This document shows, piece by piece, positions 10,359 to 18,177 of a stretch of 64,000 nucleotides of DNA (the first letter of the stretch is position 1; every line of letters starts with the position of its first letter). Under the pieces are notes generated by a model, which did not search any database, was not told where the DNA came from, and worked only from the letters and a program-made list of their open reading frames with translations. The position numbers and the translations under genes are program-made. Source of the DNA: Microcella flavibacter (GTDB lineage: Bacteria; Actinomycetota; Actinomycetes; Actinomycetales; Microbacteriaceae). The stretch lies in the NCBI RefSeq assembly GCF_012530535.1, contig NZ_CP051299.1, forward strand, positions 1,984,001-2,048,000, in the 5' to 3' direction.

Positions 10359-11531
10359 TCAGGCCTCTCGTCGGTAGAAGGGAAGGGCGACGACGGTCGC
10401 GGGGATGCGGCTGCCGCGGACGTCGAGATCGAGCACGGCGCCGGGCGCCGCGTGGTCGGGGTGCACGAAGGCCATCGCGATGGGGTGGCCGAGCGTCGGG
10501 GAGAGCGCGCCCGAGGTGACCTCGCCGACGACCTCCTCGCCGCTCATGACGGGGTAGCCGGCACGGGCGGCGCGGCGCCCCTCGGCGGCGAGACCCACGA
10601 GCACGGGGGCGTCGTCGCCGGGGCCCCGCTCGATCGCGGCCTTGCCGACGAAGTCGTCCTTGGCGGTCACGACGACGCGGCCGAGGCCGGCCTGCGAGGG
10701 CTGGATGCTCAGCCCGAGCTCGTGCCCGTAGAGCGGCATGCCGGCCTCGAGCCGCAGGGTGTCTCGCGCGGCCAGCCCCGCGGGCACGAGCCCGTGCGGC
10801 TGCCCGGCGGCGAGCAGCGCGCGCCACAGGGCCGGAGCGTGCTCGGCCGGCAGGTAGAGCTCCACGCCGTCCTCGCCCGTGTAGCCCGTGCGGGCGACCA
10901 TGACGTCGGCGCGGGCATCCCCCCAGCCGAAGGCGCCGTCGCTGTAGGCGTAGTAGCGCAAGCTCTCGAGCGCCTCGATCTCGAGGCCCGGCGTCTCGGC
11001 GAGGATGGCGGCCGAGGCGGGGCCCTGCAGGGCGATGAGGGCGATGCGGTCGGTCTGGTCGTCGAGCACGACATCGTGGCCCGCGGCCCGCTCGGTGAGC
11101 GCGGCGACGACGGCGTCGCGGTTCGCGGCGTTCGCCACCACGAGGTAGTCGTCGTCGGCGCGTCGGTAGACGATGAGGTCGTCGATGACACCGCCGGACT
11201 CGGCGAGCACGAGCGAGTACTTCGCGTGGCCGACCGCGAGGGCGGAGAGGCGGCCGGCGAGCGCGTGGTCGAGGAAGCCGGCGGCGCCGGCGCCCGTGAC
11301 GGCGATCTCGGCCATGTGCGAGATGTCGAAGAGGCCCGCCTGCGATCGCACGGCGTGGTGCTCGGCGAGGTCGGAGGAGTAGCGCACCGGCATCTGCCAG
11401 CCGGCGAAGTCGGTGAAGGATGCGCCGAGCGCGACGTGCTCGTCGTGCAGGGGCGAGCGGCGCGCGGTCGCGGGCGCCGCGGCGGGCGGCGGTGCCTGCG
11501 ACGGTGCAGCGGGGTCGGGCTGATCGATCAC
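10359..11531 (-). CDS. gcvT: Aminomethyltransferase, T protein
   Basis: T protein, 390 aa: releases ammonia from the lipoyl-bound aminomethyl group and gives 5,10-methylene-tetrahydrofolate. Seen: [25 protein letters not shown], then FDISHMAEI, and the typical C-terminal barrel ([23 protein letters not shown]). The start is GTG 11531, preceded by AGGAGA at good spacing; an ATG 48 nt upstream would overlap the riboswitch. The N-terminal 25 residues are Ala/Pro-rich and not part of the fold. First gene of the operon. Confidence 0.96.
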   Translation of the reverse strand: MIDQPDPAAPSQAPPPAAAPATARRSPLHDEHVALGASFTDFAGWQMPVRYSSDLAEHHAVRSQAGLFDISHMAEIAVTGAGAAGFLDHALAGRLSALAVGHAKYSLVLAESGGVIDDLIVYRRADDDYLVVANAANRDAVVAALTERAAGHDVVLDDQTDRIALIALQGPASAAILAETPGLEIEALESLRYYAYSDGAFGWGDARADVMVARTGYTGEDGVELYLPAEHAPALWRALLAAGQPHGLVPAGLAARDTLRLEAGMPLYGHELGLSIQPSQAGLGRVVVTAKDDFVGKAAIERGPGDDAPVLVGLAAEGRRAARAGYPVMSGEEVVGEVTSGALSPTLGHPIAMAFVHPDHAAPGAVLDLDVRGSRIPATVVALPFYRREA

Positions 11532-11565
11532 GGAGTTCTCCTGACGCGCTGAAGGCCGGTGGAAC

Positions 11566-11775
11566 TCCCCCTCTGTCATCGTGCCTGAGAGCTTCGCGGC
11601 GCCCCGGGTCGAGGGGGCGCGGCTTTCACCATGGGCGAGCGGGGATGGAGCATCCGCTGCTTTTCAGAGCGGCCTGATCGATGCGGTACACGTACCTGAG
11701 AGATTGGCGGGGAGGCTTGCTCCTTCGGTGCCGGTGGCGGCTCGCGCCCCTCCGGCTCTCCCGCATCGCGTTGCG
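11566..11775 (-). promoter_or_regulatory. Tandem glycine riboswitch (gcvT element)
   Basis: The gcvT leader contains two glycine aptamer-like blocks. Aptamer 1 (about 11690-11770) has GGGAGAGCC, CACCGAAGGAGCAAGCC and AATCTCTCAGGTAC. Aptamer 2 (about 11566-11685) has CGCTCTG, GGTGAAAGCC, GAAGCTCTCAGGCACGATG and ACAGAGGGGG. CTCTCAGG plus the ACAGAGGGGG tail are the most conserved family signatures. Cooperative glycine binding is known to switch on gcv genes in this class. Here the second block ends about 35 nt before the start, close enough to act on the ribosome binding site or on a terminator; the mechanism is not resolved. Confidence 0.93.
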
Positions 11776-11779
11776 GCCC

Positions 11780-11807
11780 GGTATTCGGTTGTGTCGTGCC
11801 GATGCAA
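11780..11807 (-). promoter_or_regulatory. Candidate promoter of gcvTHP
   Basis: TTGCAT (11807-11802) and AATACC (11785-11780), 16 nt apart, lie just upstream of the riboswitch and in the only non-coding space available. Weak match, by eye. Confidence 0.3.
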
Positions 11808-11840
11808 CCAGTTCGTGCTCGTTCGAGCGGGGTCAGCGTA

Positions 11841-12446
11841 TCAACTGCGGGGCGCGCCGGAGGTCTCGGACTCGCTGCCCGTCGGCGGCGGGTCGGCGGG
11901 TGCCTGCGGCGGGGGCCACGCGGCCGACACCGGGGAGGGCGGCGGCGGCGTCTCGCCCGGGTCGCGCTCGCCCGCGAGCACGGAGCGCGCGCGGCCGGTG
12001 AGCTGCGGATCGATGATCAGCTGGTAGTTCGAGGCGAGCACCTGGTGGGTGGTCGTGAAATCGCGGCGGCGCCGACCGGCCGCGTAGGTGACGACGCTGA
12101 ACAGCAGGCCGAAGGCGGCGCCGATGAGGGCGGCGGCGAGGATGAAGGAGAAGTTCGGCTCGGGCGAGAAGAGCACGAGCAGCAGGCCGATGAAGAGGCC
12201 GAACCAGGCTCCGCTCGCCGATCCGGCGAGCGCCGCGCGCGCGTAGGTGAGGCGCCCGGTGACGCGCTCGACCGTCTTGAGGTCGTTGCCGACGATCGAG
12301 ATCTTGCCGACCGGGAAGTCGGCCTTGGCGAGCGTGTTGACGACCTTCTGCGCCTCGGGGTAGCTGTCGTAGGTGCCGAGCACGTCGCCGCGCGGCAGGG
12401 TGGGAGGCGCCGGGGTGCGGCGGGCGAAGGGGCTGGCGTTCGTCAC
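11841..12446 (-). CDS. General stress protein-like membrane-associated protein (YflT/GSP17M-type N-terminus)
   Basis: 201 aa. Residues 20-60 (GDVLGTYDSYPEAQKVVNTLAKADFPVGKISIVGNDL) resemble the GSP17M/YflT domain found in actinobacterial 'general stress proteins'. Two membrane spans follow (SGAWFGLFIGLLLVLF and FILAAALIGAAFGLLFSVV), and the C-terminus is a Pro-rich tail that is probably disordered. The GTG start lies 35 bp from the divergent CBS-domain gene; on this strand TACCGT sits about 19 nt before it. This gene usually neighbours MgtE-N/CBS and DUF1003 genes, as here. The molecular role is not known. Confidence 0.75.
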   Translation of the reverse strand: MTNASPFARRTPAPPTLPRGDVLGTYDSYPEAQKVVNTLAKADFPVGKISIVGNDLKTVERVTGRLTYARAALAGSASGAWFGLFIGLLLVLFSPEPNFSFILAAALIGAAFGLLFSVVTYAAGRRRRDFTTTHQVLASNYQLIIDPQLTGRARSVLAGERDPGETPPPPSPVSAAWPPPQAPADPPPTGSESETSGAPRS

Positions 12447-12481
12447 GCGGTCATCATCGCAGGCGACGGTAAGGTTTGACC

Positions 12482-13819
12482 GTGAGCGCGGCGAAGGTAT
12501 TCGTGGCCCGGTTGAGCGGGTGCTCCGTCTTCGACCCCGCGGGCGATCGCGTCGGCAAGGTGCGCGACGTCCTCGTCGTCTACCGCCGGTCGGATGCCCC
12601 CCGCGTCGTCGGCCTCATCGTCGAGGTGCCCGGCCGACGCCGGGTGTTCCTCTCCATCGGCCGCGTCACGAGCATCGGCTCGGGGCAGATCATCACCACC
12701 GGGCTCATCAATCTGCGCCGCTTCGAGCAGCGCGGCGGCGAGGTGCGCGTGCTCGCCGAGCTGGTCGGCCGCCGGGTGACGCTGCGCGACGGCGGGTCGG
12801 GGCCCTCGGGCGCCGCCGCCACGATCGAGGACGTCGCGATCGAGGAGAAGGGCCCGGGCGAGTGGTCGGTGAGCCAGCTCTTCCTGCGCCGCCCGCGCAC
12901 CTCCCCCGCGCCGTTCGGCAAGGGCTCGACGGTCTTCGCGCAGTGGGCCGACGTCGTGGAGGACGACTCGGGCGACGAGGCGCAGAGCGCCGAGCAGCTC
13001 ATCGCCGCGTACAGCGAGCTGCTGCCGGCGGACCTCGCGACCACGCTTCTGGAGCTGCCGGAGGAGCGCCGCCTGGAGGTCGCGCAGGAGCTCTCGGACG
13101 ACCGGCTCGCCGACGCCCTCGAGGAGATGCCCGAGCGCGACCAGGTGCAGATCCTGTCCGAACTCGACGACGACCGCGCCGCCGATGTTCTCGAGAGCAT
13201 GGAGCCCGACGACGCGGCCGACCTCATCGCCCAGCTCTCCGACGCCCGGGGCGAGACGCTGCTCGAGCTCATGAACCCGGAGGAGGCGGAGGACGTCCGC
13301 TTCCTGCTCGCCTACGACGCCGACACCGCCGGCGGCCTCATGACGACCGAGCCGATCATCGTCTCGGCCGACGCGACCGTCGCCGAGGGCCTCGCGCTCA
13401 TCCGCCGGCACGAGCTGGCCCCCGCGATCGGCGCCGCGATCTGCGTGACCCTGCCCCCGTACGAACCGCCGACCGGCCGGTACCTCGGCATGGTGCACTT
13501 CCAGCGCATGCTGCGCTACCCGCCGCACGAGCGCCTGGGCACCATCCTCGACCAGAGCATCGACCCGGTGACGCCCGAGACCTCGGCCGCCGAGGTCTCG
13601 CGCCGGCTGGCGAGCTACGACCTCGTCTCGCTGCCCGTCGTCGACGAGACGGGCCGGCTCGTCGGCCTCGTCACGATCGACGACGTGCTCGACTACCTGC
13701 TGCCGAGCGACTGGCGCAACGCCGACAGCGACGACCCGCTGCCGCGCGTGCGCCGCCGCCCACTGAGCACGACCCGGGCCGTGCCGACCAACTCGAGGAG
13801 GACCGATGGCCGCGGCTGA
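12482..13819 (+). CDS. Soluble MgtE-N/CBS-domain protein with N-terminal PRC-barrel-like region
   Basis: 445 aa. Order: a PRC-barrel-like region (residues 1-100, DPAGDRVGKVRDVLVVY), an MgtE N-domain of acidic helical repeats (about 170-290, LPEERRLEVAQELSDDRLADALEEMPERDQ), then two CBS motifs (about 290-420). The membrane part of the MgtE magnesium channel is absent, so this is a stand-alone sensor-like protein, perhaps responding to Mg2+ or nucleotides. GTG 12482 is chosen because TAAGGT (12470-12475) ends exactly 6 nt before it (leaderless); a TTG two codons earlier would fall inside that spacer. DUF1003 overlaps its 3' end. Confidence 0.82.
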   Translation: MSAAKVFVARLSGCSVFDPAGDRVGKVRDVLVVYRRSDAPRVVGLIVEVPGRRRVFLSIGRVTSIGSGQIITTGLINLRRFEQRGGEVRVLAELVGRRVTLRDGGSGPSGAAATIEDVAIEEKGPGEWSVSQLFLRRPRTSPAPFGKGSTVFAQWADVVEDDSGDEAQSAEQLIAAYSELLPADLATTLLELPEERRLEVAQELSDDRLADALEEMPERDQVQILSELDDDRAADVLESMEPDDAADLIAQLSDARGETLLELMNPEEAEDVRFLLAYDADTAGGLMTTEPIIVSADATVAEGLALIRRHELAPAIGAAICVTLPPYEPPTGRYLGMVHFQRMLRYPPHERLGTILDQSIDPVTPETSAAEVSRRLASYDLVSLPVVDETGRLVGLVTIDDVLDYLLPSDWRNADSDDPLPRVRRRPLSTTRAVPTNSRRTDGRG

Positions 13820-14390
13820 GCGCTCGTCCCGCGCCTCCCGCGCGCCTCGCTCCGAGCGCCTCGATGCGCCGAAGTCGGCCTCCCGCGGATTCCGGATCCC
13901 CGGCCTGACGTTCCAGAGCAAGGACCGCATGGGGCGGTTCTCCGAGGCCTTCGCCCGCGGCATGGGCACGCCGTGGTTCCTCGTCGGCATGAGCGTCTTC
14001 GTCATCGCCTGGCTCAGCTACAACACCTTCGCCCCGCCCGAGGCGCAGTTCGACCCGCGCGCGCTCAACTACACGCTGCTGACGCTCATCCTCTCGCTGC
14101 AGGCGAGCTACGCCGCGCCGATGATCCTGCTCGCGCAGAACCGGCAGGACGACCGCGACCGGGTGCAGATCGAGCAGGACCGCCAGCGCGCGGAGCGCAA
14201 CCTGGCCGACACCGAGTACCTCGCCCGCGAGGTCGTCGCGCTGCGGCTCGCCATGAAGGACATGGCGACGAAGGAGTTCATCCGGGCGGAGCTGCGCTCG
14301 CTGCTCGAGGAGCTCGAGCGGTCGGACCGCCCCGGCTCGGCGGACGACGACGGCGCGACGGGCGGCGCGAGCCGCGCATCCCGTGGCTGA
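13806..14390 (+). CDS. DUF1003 family membrane protein
   Basis: 194 aa. A basic N-terminal tail, then GTPWFLVGMSVFVIAWLSYNTF and YTLLTLILSLQASYAAPMILLAQNRQDDRDR, the two membrane segments and conserved loop of DUF1003, then a charged coiled-coil-like tail (KDMATKEFIRAELRSLLEELE). GAGGAGGA precedes the ATG, which overlaps the upstream CBS gene by 14 nt, and mrp starts 8 nt before its end. The three are one translationally coupled unit. Function unknown; the link with Mg-domain proteins is by context only. Confidence 0.85.
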   Translation: MAAAERSSRASRAPRSERLDAPKSASRGFRIPGLTFQSKDRMGRFSEAFARGMGTPWFLVGMSVFVIAWLSYNTFAPPEAQFDPRALNYTLLTLILSLQASYAAPMILLAQNRQDDRDRVQIEQDRQRAERNLADTEYLAREVVALRLAMKDMATKEFIRAELRSLLEELERSDRPGSADDDGATGGASRASRG

Positions 14391-15492
14391 GGCGCCCCTC
14401 GCCGCGACGGAGCAGGCCGTGCGGGCCGCGCTCGCCGGCGTGATCGACCCCGAGCTGCGCCGCCCCGTCACCGAGCTCGACATGGTGCCGCGGGTGGCCG
14501 TCGACGGCGATCGCGTGACCGTCGGCCTCGAGCTGACGATCGTGGGATGCCCGGCCGCCGATCGCATCGAGGCCGACGTGCGCGCCGCCGCCGCCTCGGT
14601 GCCCGGGGTCGCCGCGGTCGACGTCGAGGTGGGCGTCATGGACCGCGCCACGCGCGATGCGCTCATCGCGCGCTTGCGCGGCGGCAAGCCGGCGATGCCG
14701 TTCACCGCCGACTCGCTCACGCGCGTGATCGCCGTGACGAGCGGCAAGGGCGGGGTCGGCAAGTCGACGATCACCGCGAACCTCGCCGTCGCCCTCGCGC
14801 AGCAGGGCCTGCGCGTCGGGCTCGTCGACGCCGACGTCTTCGGCTTCTCGATCCCGGGCCTGCTCGGCATCCCCGAGGCGAAGCCGACGCGCGTCGGCGA
14901 GGCGATCATGCCGCCGCGGGCGCACGGCGTCGCCGTCATCTCCATCGGCATGTTCGTGGATGCCCGCACCGCGGTCTCGTGGCGCGGCCCGATGCTGCAC
15001 CGCACCGTGCAGCAGTTCCTCACCGACGTGTACTTCGGCGACCTCGACGTGCTCGTGCTCGACATGCCGCCCGGCACGGGGGATGTCGCGATCTCGGTGG
15101 GTCAGCTGCTTCCGCACGCCGAGGTGCTCGTCGTCACGACCCCGCAGCGCGCGGCCGCCGACGTCGCCGAGCGCTCGGCGATGGTCGCCCGTCAGACGGG
15201 GCAGACCGTGATCGGCGTCGTCGAGAACATGGCGGGGCTCGCGCAGCCCGACGGCAGCGTGCTCGAGCTGTTCGGCGCGGGCGGCGGGGCCGAGACGGCC
15301 GCGCGGCTCGAGGTGCCACTGCTCGCGCAGGTGCCGCTCTCGATCGCGCTGCGCGAGGGCGGCGACGAGGGGCGGCCGATCGTGCTCGACGCCGAGGACC
15401 CGGCGGGGGCGGCGATCCGCGGACTCGCGGAGAGCGTGGCCGCGCGCGGGCGCGGGCTCGCGGGGCGCTCGCTGCCGTTCAGCCCGCGTTAA
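14383..15492 (+). CDS. Mrp/NBP35-type P-loop ATPase, iron-sulfur carrier family
   Basis: 369 aa: an N-terminal MIP18/DUF59 domain (about 1-95) followed by a MinD/Mrp-type ATPase with deviant Walker A SGKGGVGKST (about residue 123) and LDMPPGTGDVAIS. The family binds and transfers Fe-S clusters in the cytosol. The C-terminal CPHC motif of proteobacterial Mrp is absent: VENMAGLAQPDGS stands in its place, as I recall from actinobacterial members, so a cluster-carrier role is less certain. The GTG start overlaps the DUF1003 gene by 8 nt. Confidence 0.9.
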   Translation: MAEAPLAATEQAVRAALAGVIDPELRRPVTELDMVPRVAVDGDRVTVGLELTIVGCPAADRIEADVRAAAASVPGVAAVDVEVGVMDRATRDALIARLRGGKPAMPFTADSLTRVIAVTSGKGGVGKSTITANLAVALAQQGLRVGLVDADVFGFSIPGLLGIPEAKPTRVGEAIMPPRAHGVAVISIGMFVDARTAVSWRGPMLHRTVQQFLTDVYFGDLDVLVLDMPPGTGDVAISVGQLLPHAEVLVVTTPQRAAADVAERSAMVARQTGQTVIGVVENMAGLAQPDGSVLELFGAGGGAETAARLEVPLLAQVPLSIALREGGDEGRPIVLDAEDPAGAAIRGLAESVAARGRGLAGRSLPFSPR

Positions 15493-15547
15493 CGCCGAGT
15501 CGCGGGCGCGGGGCGCCGGCTCGGGAGCGCGGCGCGCCGACCGTCGC

Positions 15548-15661
15548 TCAGCGCTGGAAGAGCGCGGGCACCCGGCCGTAGCCGTCGCGAGCGGTCAGCA
15601 CGGTGGTCCCGGTGACGGCGGCGATCGAGAGGGCGGCGAGGGTGATGAGCAGGGCGGTCAT
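15548..15661 (-). CDS. Tiny membrane peptide of 37 aa, divergent to LysR
   Basis: MTALLITLAALSIAAVTGTT followed by VLTARDGYGRVPALFQR: one membrane span and a short tail with DGYGRVP. AAAGGA lies 11-16 nt upstream of the ATG. It is transcribed away from the LysR-type regulator, 94 bp between starts, sharing its control region. It would usually escape annotation. The reading frame is short, but the clean span-plus-tail design, ribosome binding site and divergent placement support a real gene. The function is unknown. Confidence 0.6.
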   Translation of the reverse strand: MTALLITLAALSIAAVTGTTVLTARDGYGRVPALFQR

Positions 15662-15741
15662 GGCGGTGGTGTCCTTTCGTGAACAGTCATATTCCACCAG
15701 CCGCAACCGTGCAGCACCAGCGATTGCTCCTTCAGTGATCT

Positions 15742-15756
15742 TGTAGTCTGACTACA
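15742..15756. promoter_or_regulatory. Perfect palindrome TGTAGT-CTG-ACTACA over the LysR start
   Basis: The palindrome covers the -10 hexamer TAGTCT (15744-15749) and ends on the A of the LysR start codon. A protein bound here would block the regulator's own leaderless promoter, so autorepression is a natural reading. LysR sites often have the T-N11-A form; TGTAGTCTGACTACA has T-N13-A overall with T-N11-A nested. Confidence 0.5.
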
Positions 15757-16673
15757 TGGACGTGCGCCGACTGGAACTGCTGCGCGAGCTCGCCGATCGC
15801 GGCTCGATCACCGCGGTCGCGCAGGCGACGCACCGCACGCCGAGCGGGGTCTCGCAGCAGCTCAAGCGCCTCGAGCAGGAGGCCGGCGTACCTCTGACCG
15901 CGCGGGTCGGCCGGGGCATCCAGCTCACCGATGCCGGCGAGGCGCTCGCCGAGACGGCCCGCCGCATCGCGCTCGCGACCGCCGAGGCCGAGTCCCTGTG
16001 GCAGGAGTTCACGCGCAGCCCGACCGGCACCGTGACCCTCACGACCTTCCCCACCGCCGGCCAGATGCTGCTGCCCGGCCTGCTCACCCGGCTCGGCGAG
16101 GAGCCCGGGCTCGACGTCGTCGTCACCGACCACGATCTCGCGCTGCCCGACTTCGCCGAGCTGGCCCCCGACTTCGACGTCGTCATCGCCGACAGCCAGG
16201 GCGTGCCCCGGCACTGGAGCGAGCGCGGGCTCACGGTCGTGCCGCTCATGGTCGAGCCCTTCGACATCGCCATGCCCGAGGACCACCCGCTCGCGCAGAA
16301 GACGGTCATCCGCCCGGCCGACGTCGTCGGCGCCTCGTGGATCGGCTCGCCCGTCGGCTACCCCTACGACCGCGTGCACGACGCGCTCGCCGCCGTCACC
16401 GGGCGCGCCCCGCGCATCGTGCAGCGCGTCATGGACAACCTCATCGTCGAGGCGCTCGTCGCGGCGGGCGTCGGGCTCGCCATCCTGCCCCGCTTCACCA
16501 CCCGCAGCCACGGCAACGGCCTCGTCACCCGGCCGATCTCGGGCGTCGCCGCCGAGCGCCAGATCTCGGCGATCCTGCGCGCCGACCGCGCCGTGCGGCC
16601 GAGCGTGCGCCGCGTCGTGCAGCTGCTGCGGGAGGAGGCGGAGCTCGTCTCCTCCCGGTACCGCACGCCCTGA
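15756..16673 (+). CDS. LysR-family transcriptional regulator
   Basis: 305 aa. Winged helix-turn-helix at residues 1-60 (MDVRRLELLRELADRGSITAVA then TPSGVSQQLKRLEQEAG) and a LysR substrate-binding domain from about residue 90, beginning GTVTLTTFPTAGQMLLP. There is no ribosome binding site; TAGTCT ends 6 nt before the ATG, so the mRNA is probably leaderless. The inducer is unknown. The nearest likely target is the divergent 37-aa membrane peptide gene, together with itself. Confidence 0.9.
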   Translation: MDVRRLELLRELADRGSITAVAQATHRTPSGVSQQLKRLEQEAGVPLTARVGRGIQLTDAGEALAETARRIALATAEAESLWQEFTRSPTGTVTLTTFPTAGQMLLPGLLTRLGEEPGLDVVVTDHDLALPDFAELAPDFDVVIADSQGVPRHWSERGLTVVPLMVEPFDIAMPEDHPLAQKTVIRPADVVGASWIGSPVGYPYDRVHDALAAVTGRAPRIVQRVMDNLIVEALVAAGVGLAILPRFTTRSHGNGLVTRPISGVAAERQISAILRADRAVRPSVRRVVQLLREEAELVSSRYRTP

Positions 16674-16696
16674 ACACGTCCGCCCAGGGGACTCGG

Positions 16697-17080
16697 CTAG
16701 GTCGCCTCGGTGTCGAAGGGCGCCGGGCGCCCCTCCCGCAGCAGGCGCTGCCGCTGCGCGTACGCCGACTCGCGCACGGGCGCCGAGACGACCGCCGCCG
16801 CCGTCGGCTTCACCGGCTTCGCGTCGTCCTCGAGCAGCGTCTCGCGGATGATGCGGCGCGGGTCGTACTGGCGGGGGTCGAGCTTCTTCCAGTCGACGTC
16901 GTCGTAGTCGGGGCCCATCTCCTCGCGCATGCGCTCCTTCGCCCCGTTCGCCATGTCGCGCAGCGAGCGGATCAGGCGCGCGAACTGGGCCGCGTACCCG
17001 GGCAGCCGATCGGGCCCGATGAGCAGCACGGCGATGAGCCCGATGAGCAGCAGCTTCTCGAACGTCAGACCGAAGGACAC
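16697..17080 (-). CDS. tatB: Sec-independent translocase subunit TatB-like
   Basis: 127 aa: a short N-terminal membrane span with the Tat motif FEKLLLIGLIAVLLIGPDRLP, an amphipathic helix (AAQFARLIRSLRDMANGAKERM) and a polar tail. TatB with TatA/TatC exports folded proteins. The tail is longer than in TatA. The GTG start is preceded at exactly 6 nt by TATTCT (17092-17087), suggesting a leaderless mRNA. It diverges from the O-methyltransferase gene. Confidence 0.88.
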   Translation of the reverse strand: MSFGLTFEKLLLIGLIAVLLIGPDRLPGYAAQFARLIRSLRDMANGAKERMREEMGPDYDDVDWKKLDPRQYDPRRIIRETLLEDDAKPVKPTAAAVVSAPVRESAYAQRQRLLREGRPAPFDTEAT

Positions 17081-17144
17081 CCGGTCAGAATAGCCGGGCG
17101 AACCCGAGCGCCGCCCCTAGGCTGGCTGCGCGAAGGAGAGTGCC

Positions 17145-17777
17145 GTGGCCGGGAAAGAACTGAGCTGGAAGTACGTCGAGGAGTCGGTGGTCGAACCCGA
17201 CGAGATCGTCGCCGCGCGCGCGCACTCGCTCGAGCAGGGCGTCGAGCCCATCAGTCCCGCGACGGGCGCTCACCTCGCCCTCGCCACGGCCGCCATCGAC
17301 GCGCAGAGCATCATCGAGATCGGCACCGGCCTCGGCGTCAGCGGGCTGTGGATGCTCCGCGGCGCCCCGCACGCCCACCTCACCTCGATCGACGTCGAGG
17401 CCGACCACCAGGCCGGCGCGCGCCGCTTCTTCACCGACGCCGGGCATCCCGCCGCCCGCGTGCGCCTCATCACCGGCCGCGCGATCGACGTGCTGCCGCG
17501 CATGAACGAGGCGAGCTACGACGTCGTGCTCGTCGACGCCGACCCCAAGGGCCTGCTCGAGAGCCTCGAGCACGCGCTGCGGCTCGTGCGCGTCGGCGGC
17601 CTCGTCGCCATCACCCACGCGCTCTGGCGCGACACCGTGCCCGACCCGGCCAAGCGCGACGGCGTCACCCGCGAGTTCCGCAGCGTGATCGGCGAGCTCG
17701 TCGCCTCGGACGCGGTGCACGTGGCGCTCTCGCCCGTCGGCGACGGCCTGCTGCAGCTCGTCAAGCGCTCGGCCTGA
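17145..17777 (+). CDS. O-methyltransferase, class I SAM-dependent (COG4122 type)
   Basis: 210 aa with the SAM-binding motif IIEIGTGLGVSGLWMLRGAP (residues 50-69), the acidic LTSIDVE and the metal-site-like YDVVLVDADPKG. It resembles caffeoyl-CoA-type O-methyltransferases; the substrate is unknown. GAAGGAGAG precedes the GTG start, and TAGGCT (17118-17123) is a fair -10 upstream. It is often next to tatB in this family of organisms. A hairpin after the gene ends both this and the convergent DUF3117 transcript. Confidence 0.88.
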   Translation: MAGKELSWKYVEESVVEPDEIVAARAHSLEQGVEPISPATGAHLALATAAIDAQSIIEIGTGLGVSGLWMLRGAPHAHLTSIDVEADHQAGARRFFTDAGHPAARVRLITGRAIDVLPRMNEASYDVVLVDADPKGLLESLEHALRLVRVGGLVAITHALWRDTVPDPAKRDGVTREFRSVIGELVASDAVHVALSPVGDGLLQLVKRSA

Positions 17778-17864
17778 GGCCGGGCATCCCCTCGCCGCAT
17801 CGTCGGCGACGCCGAGACGCGCCCGCTGCCGAACGCCGCCTGCCGAACGCCCCCCGTTAACGAC

Positions 17865-17900
17865 CGAGCGGGGCCGAGCCCGAAGGCCCGACCCCGCTCG
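17865..17900. terminator. Bidirectional terminator hairpin between convergent genes
   Basis: CGAGCGGGG (17865-17873) pairs with CCCCGCTCG (17892-17900), with further partial pairing of CCGAGCC with GGCCCGA and loop CGAA. It lies between the stops of the O-methyltransferase (87 nt away) and DUF3117 (18 nt away). The position suits mainly the minus-strand gene. Confidence 0.75.
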
Positions 17901-17918
17901 ACGCGGATGATGCTGTCG

Positions 17919-18086
17919 TCAGGAGATGGCGGCTGCGAGCGCGCCGTGCAGCTCGCGCGCCTCGTCGTCGTTGACGGAGACGACCAGTCGGCCGCCGCCC
18001 TCCAGCGGGACGCGCACGATGATGAGGCGTCCTTCCTTGACAGCCTCCATCGGTCCGTCGCCGGTTCTCGGCTTCATGGCGGCCAT
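17919..18086 (-). CDS. DUF3117 family small protein
   Basis: 55 aa, MAAMKPRTGDGPMEAVKEG then RLIIVRVPLEGGGRLVVSV and a helical end. This is the highly conserved actinobacterial DUF3117 family; its function is unknown. The start ATG 18086 has GGGGAGA upstream; the open frame extends 12 codons further but without a site. A promoter is visible upstream. Confidence 0.92.
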   Translation of the reverse strand: MAAMKPRTGDGPMEAVKEGRLIIVRVPLEGGGRLVVSVNDDEARELHGALAAAIS

Positions 18087-18120
18087 AGTGGTCTCCCCTT
18101 TCGATGAAAGCTCCTCGATC

Positions 18121-18149
18121 ATTATCCGCTATGAATGCGCTGACGCTAA
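18121..18149 (-). promoter_or_regulatory. Candidate promoter of the DUF3117 gene
   Basis: TTAGCG (18149-18144), 17-nt spacer, GATAAT (18126-18121): the best -10 match in this part of the window, in an AT-richer patch, about 35 nt before the start codon. Confidence 0.6.
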
Positions 18150-18177
18150 ATCGACGGCCGCCCCGACGAGGGGATGC

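Noticed and set aside
14383-15492. Missing CPHC motif in Mrp as a sign of decay
   Set aside because: I recall that many actinobacterial Mrp proteins lack it while keeping the P-loop and MIP18 domain; the rest of the protein is intact.
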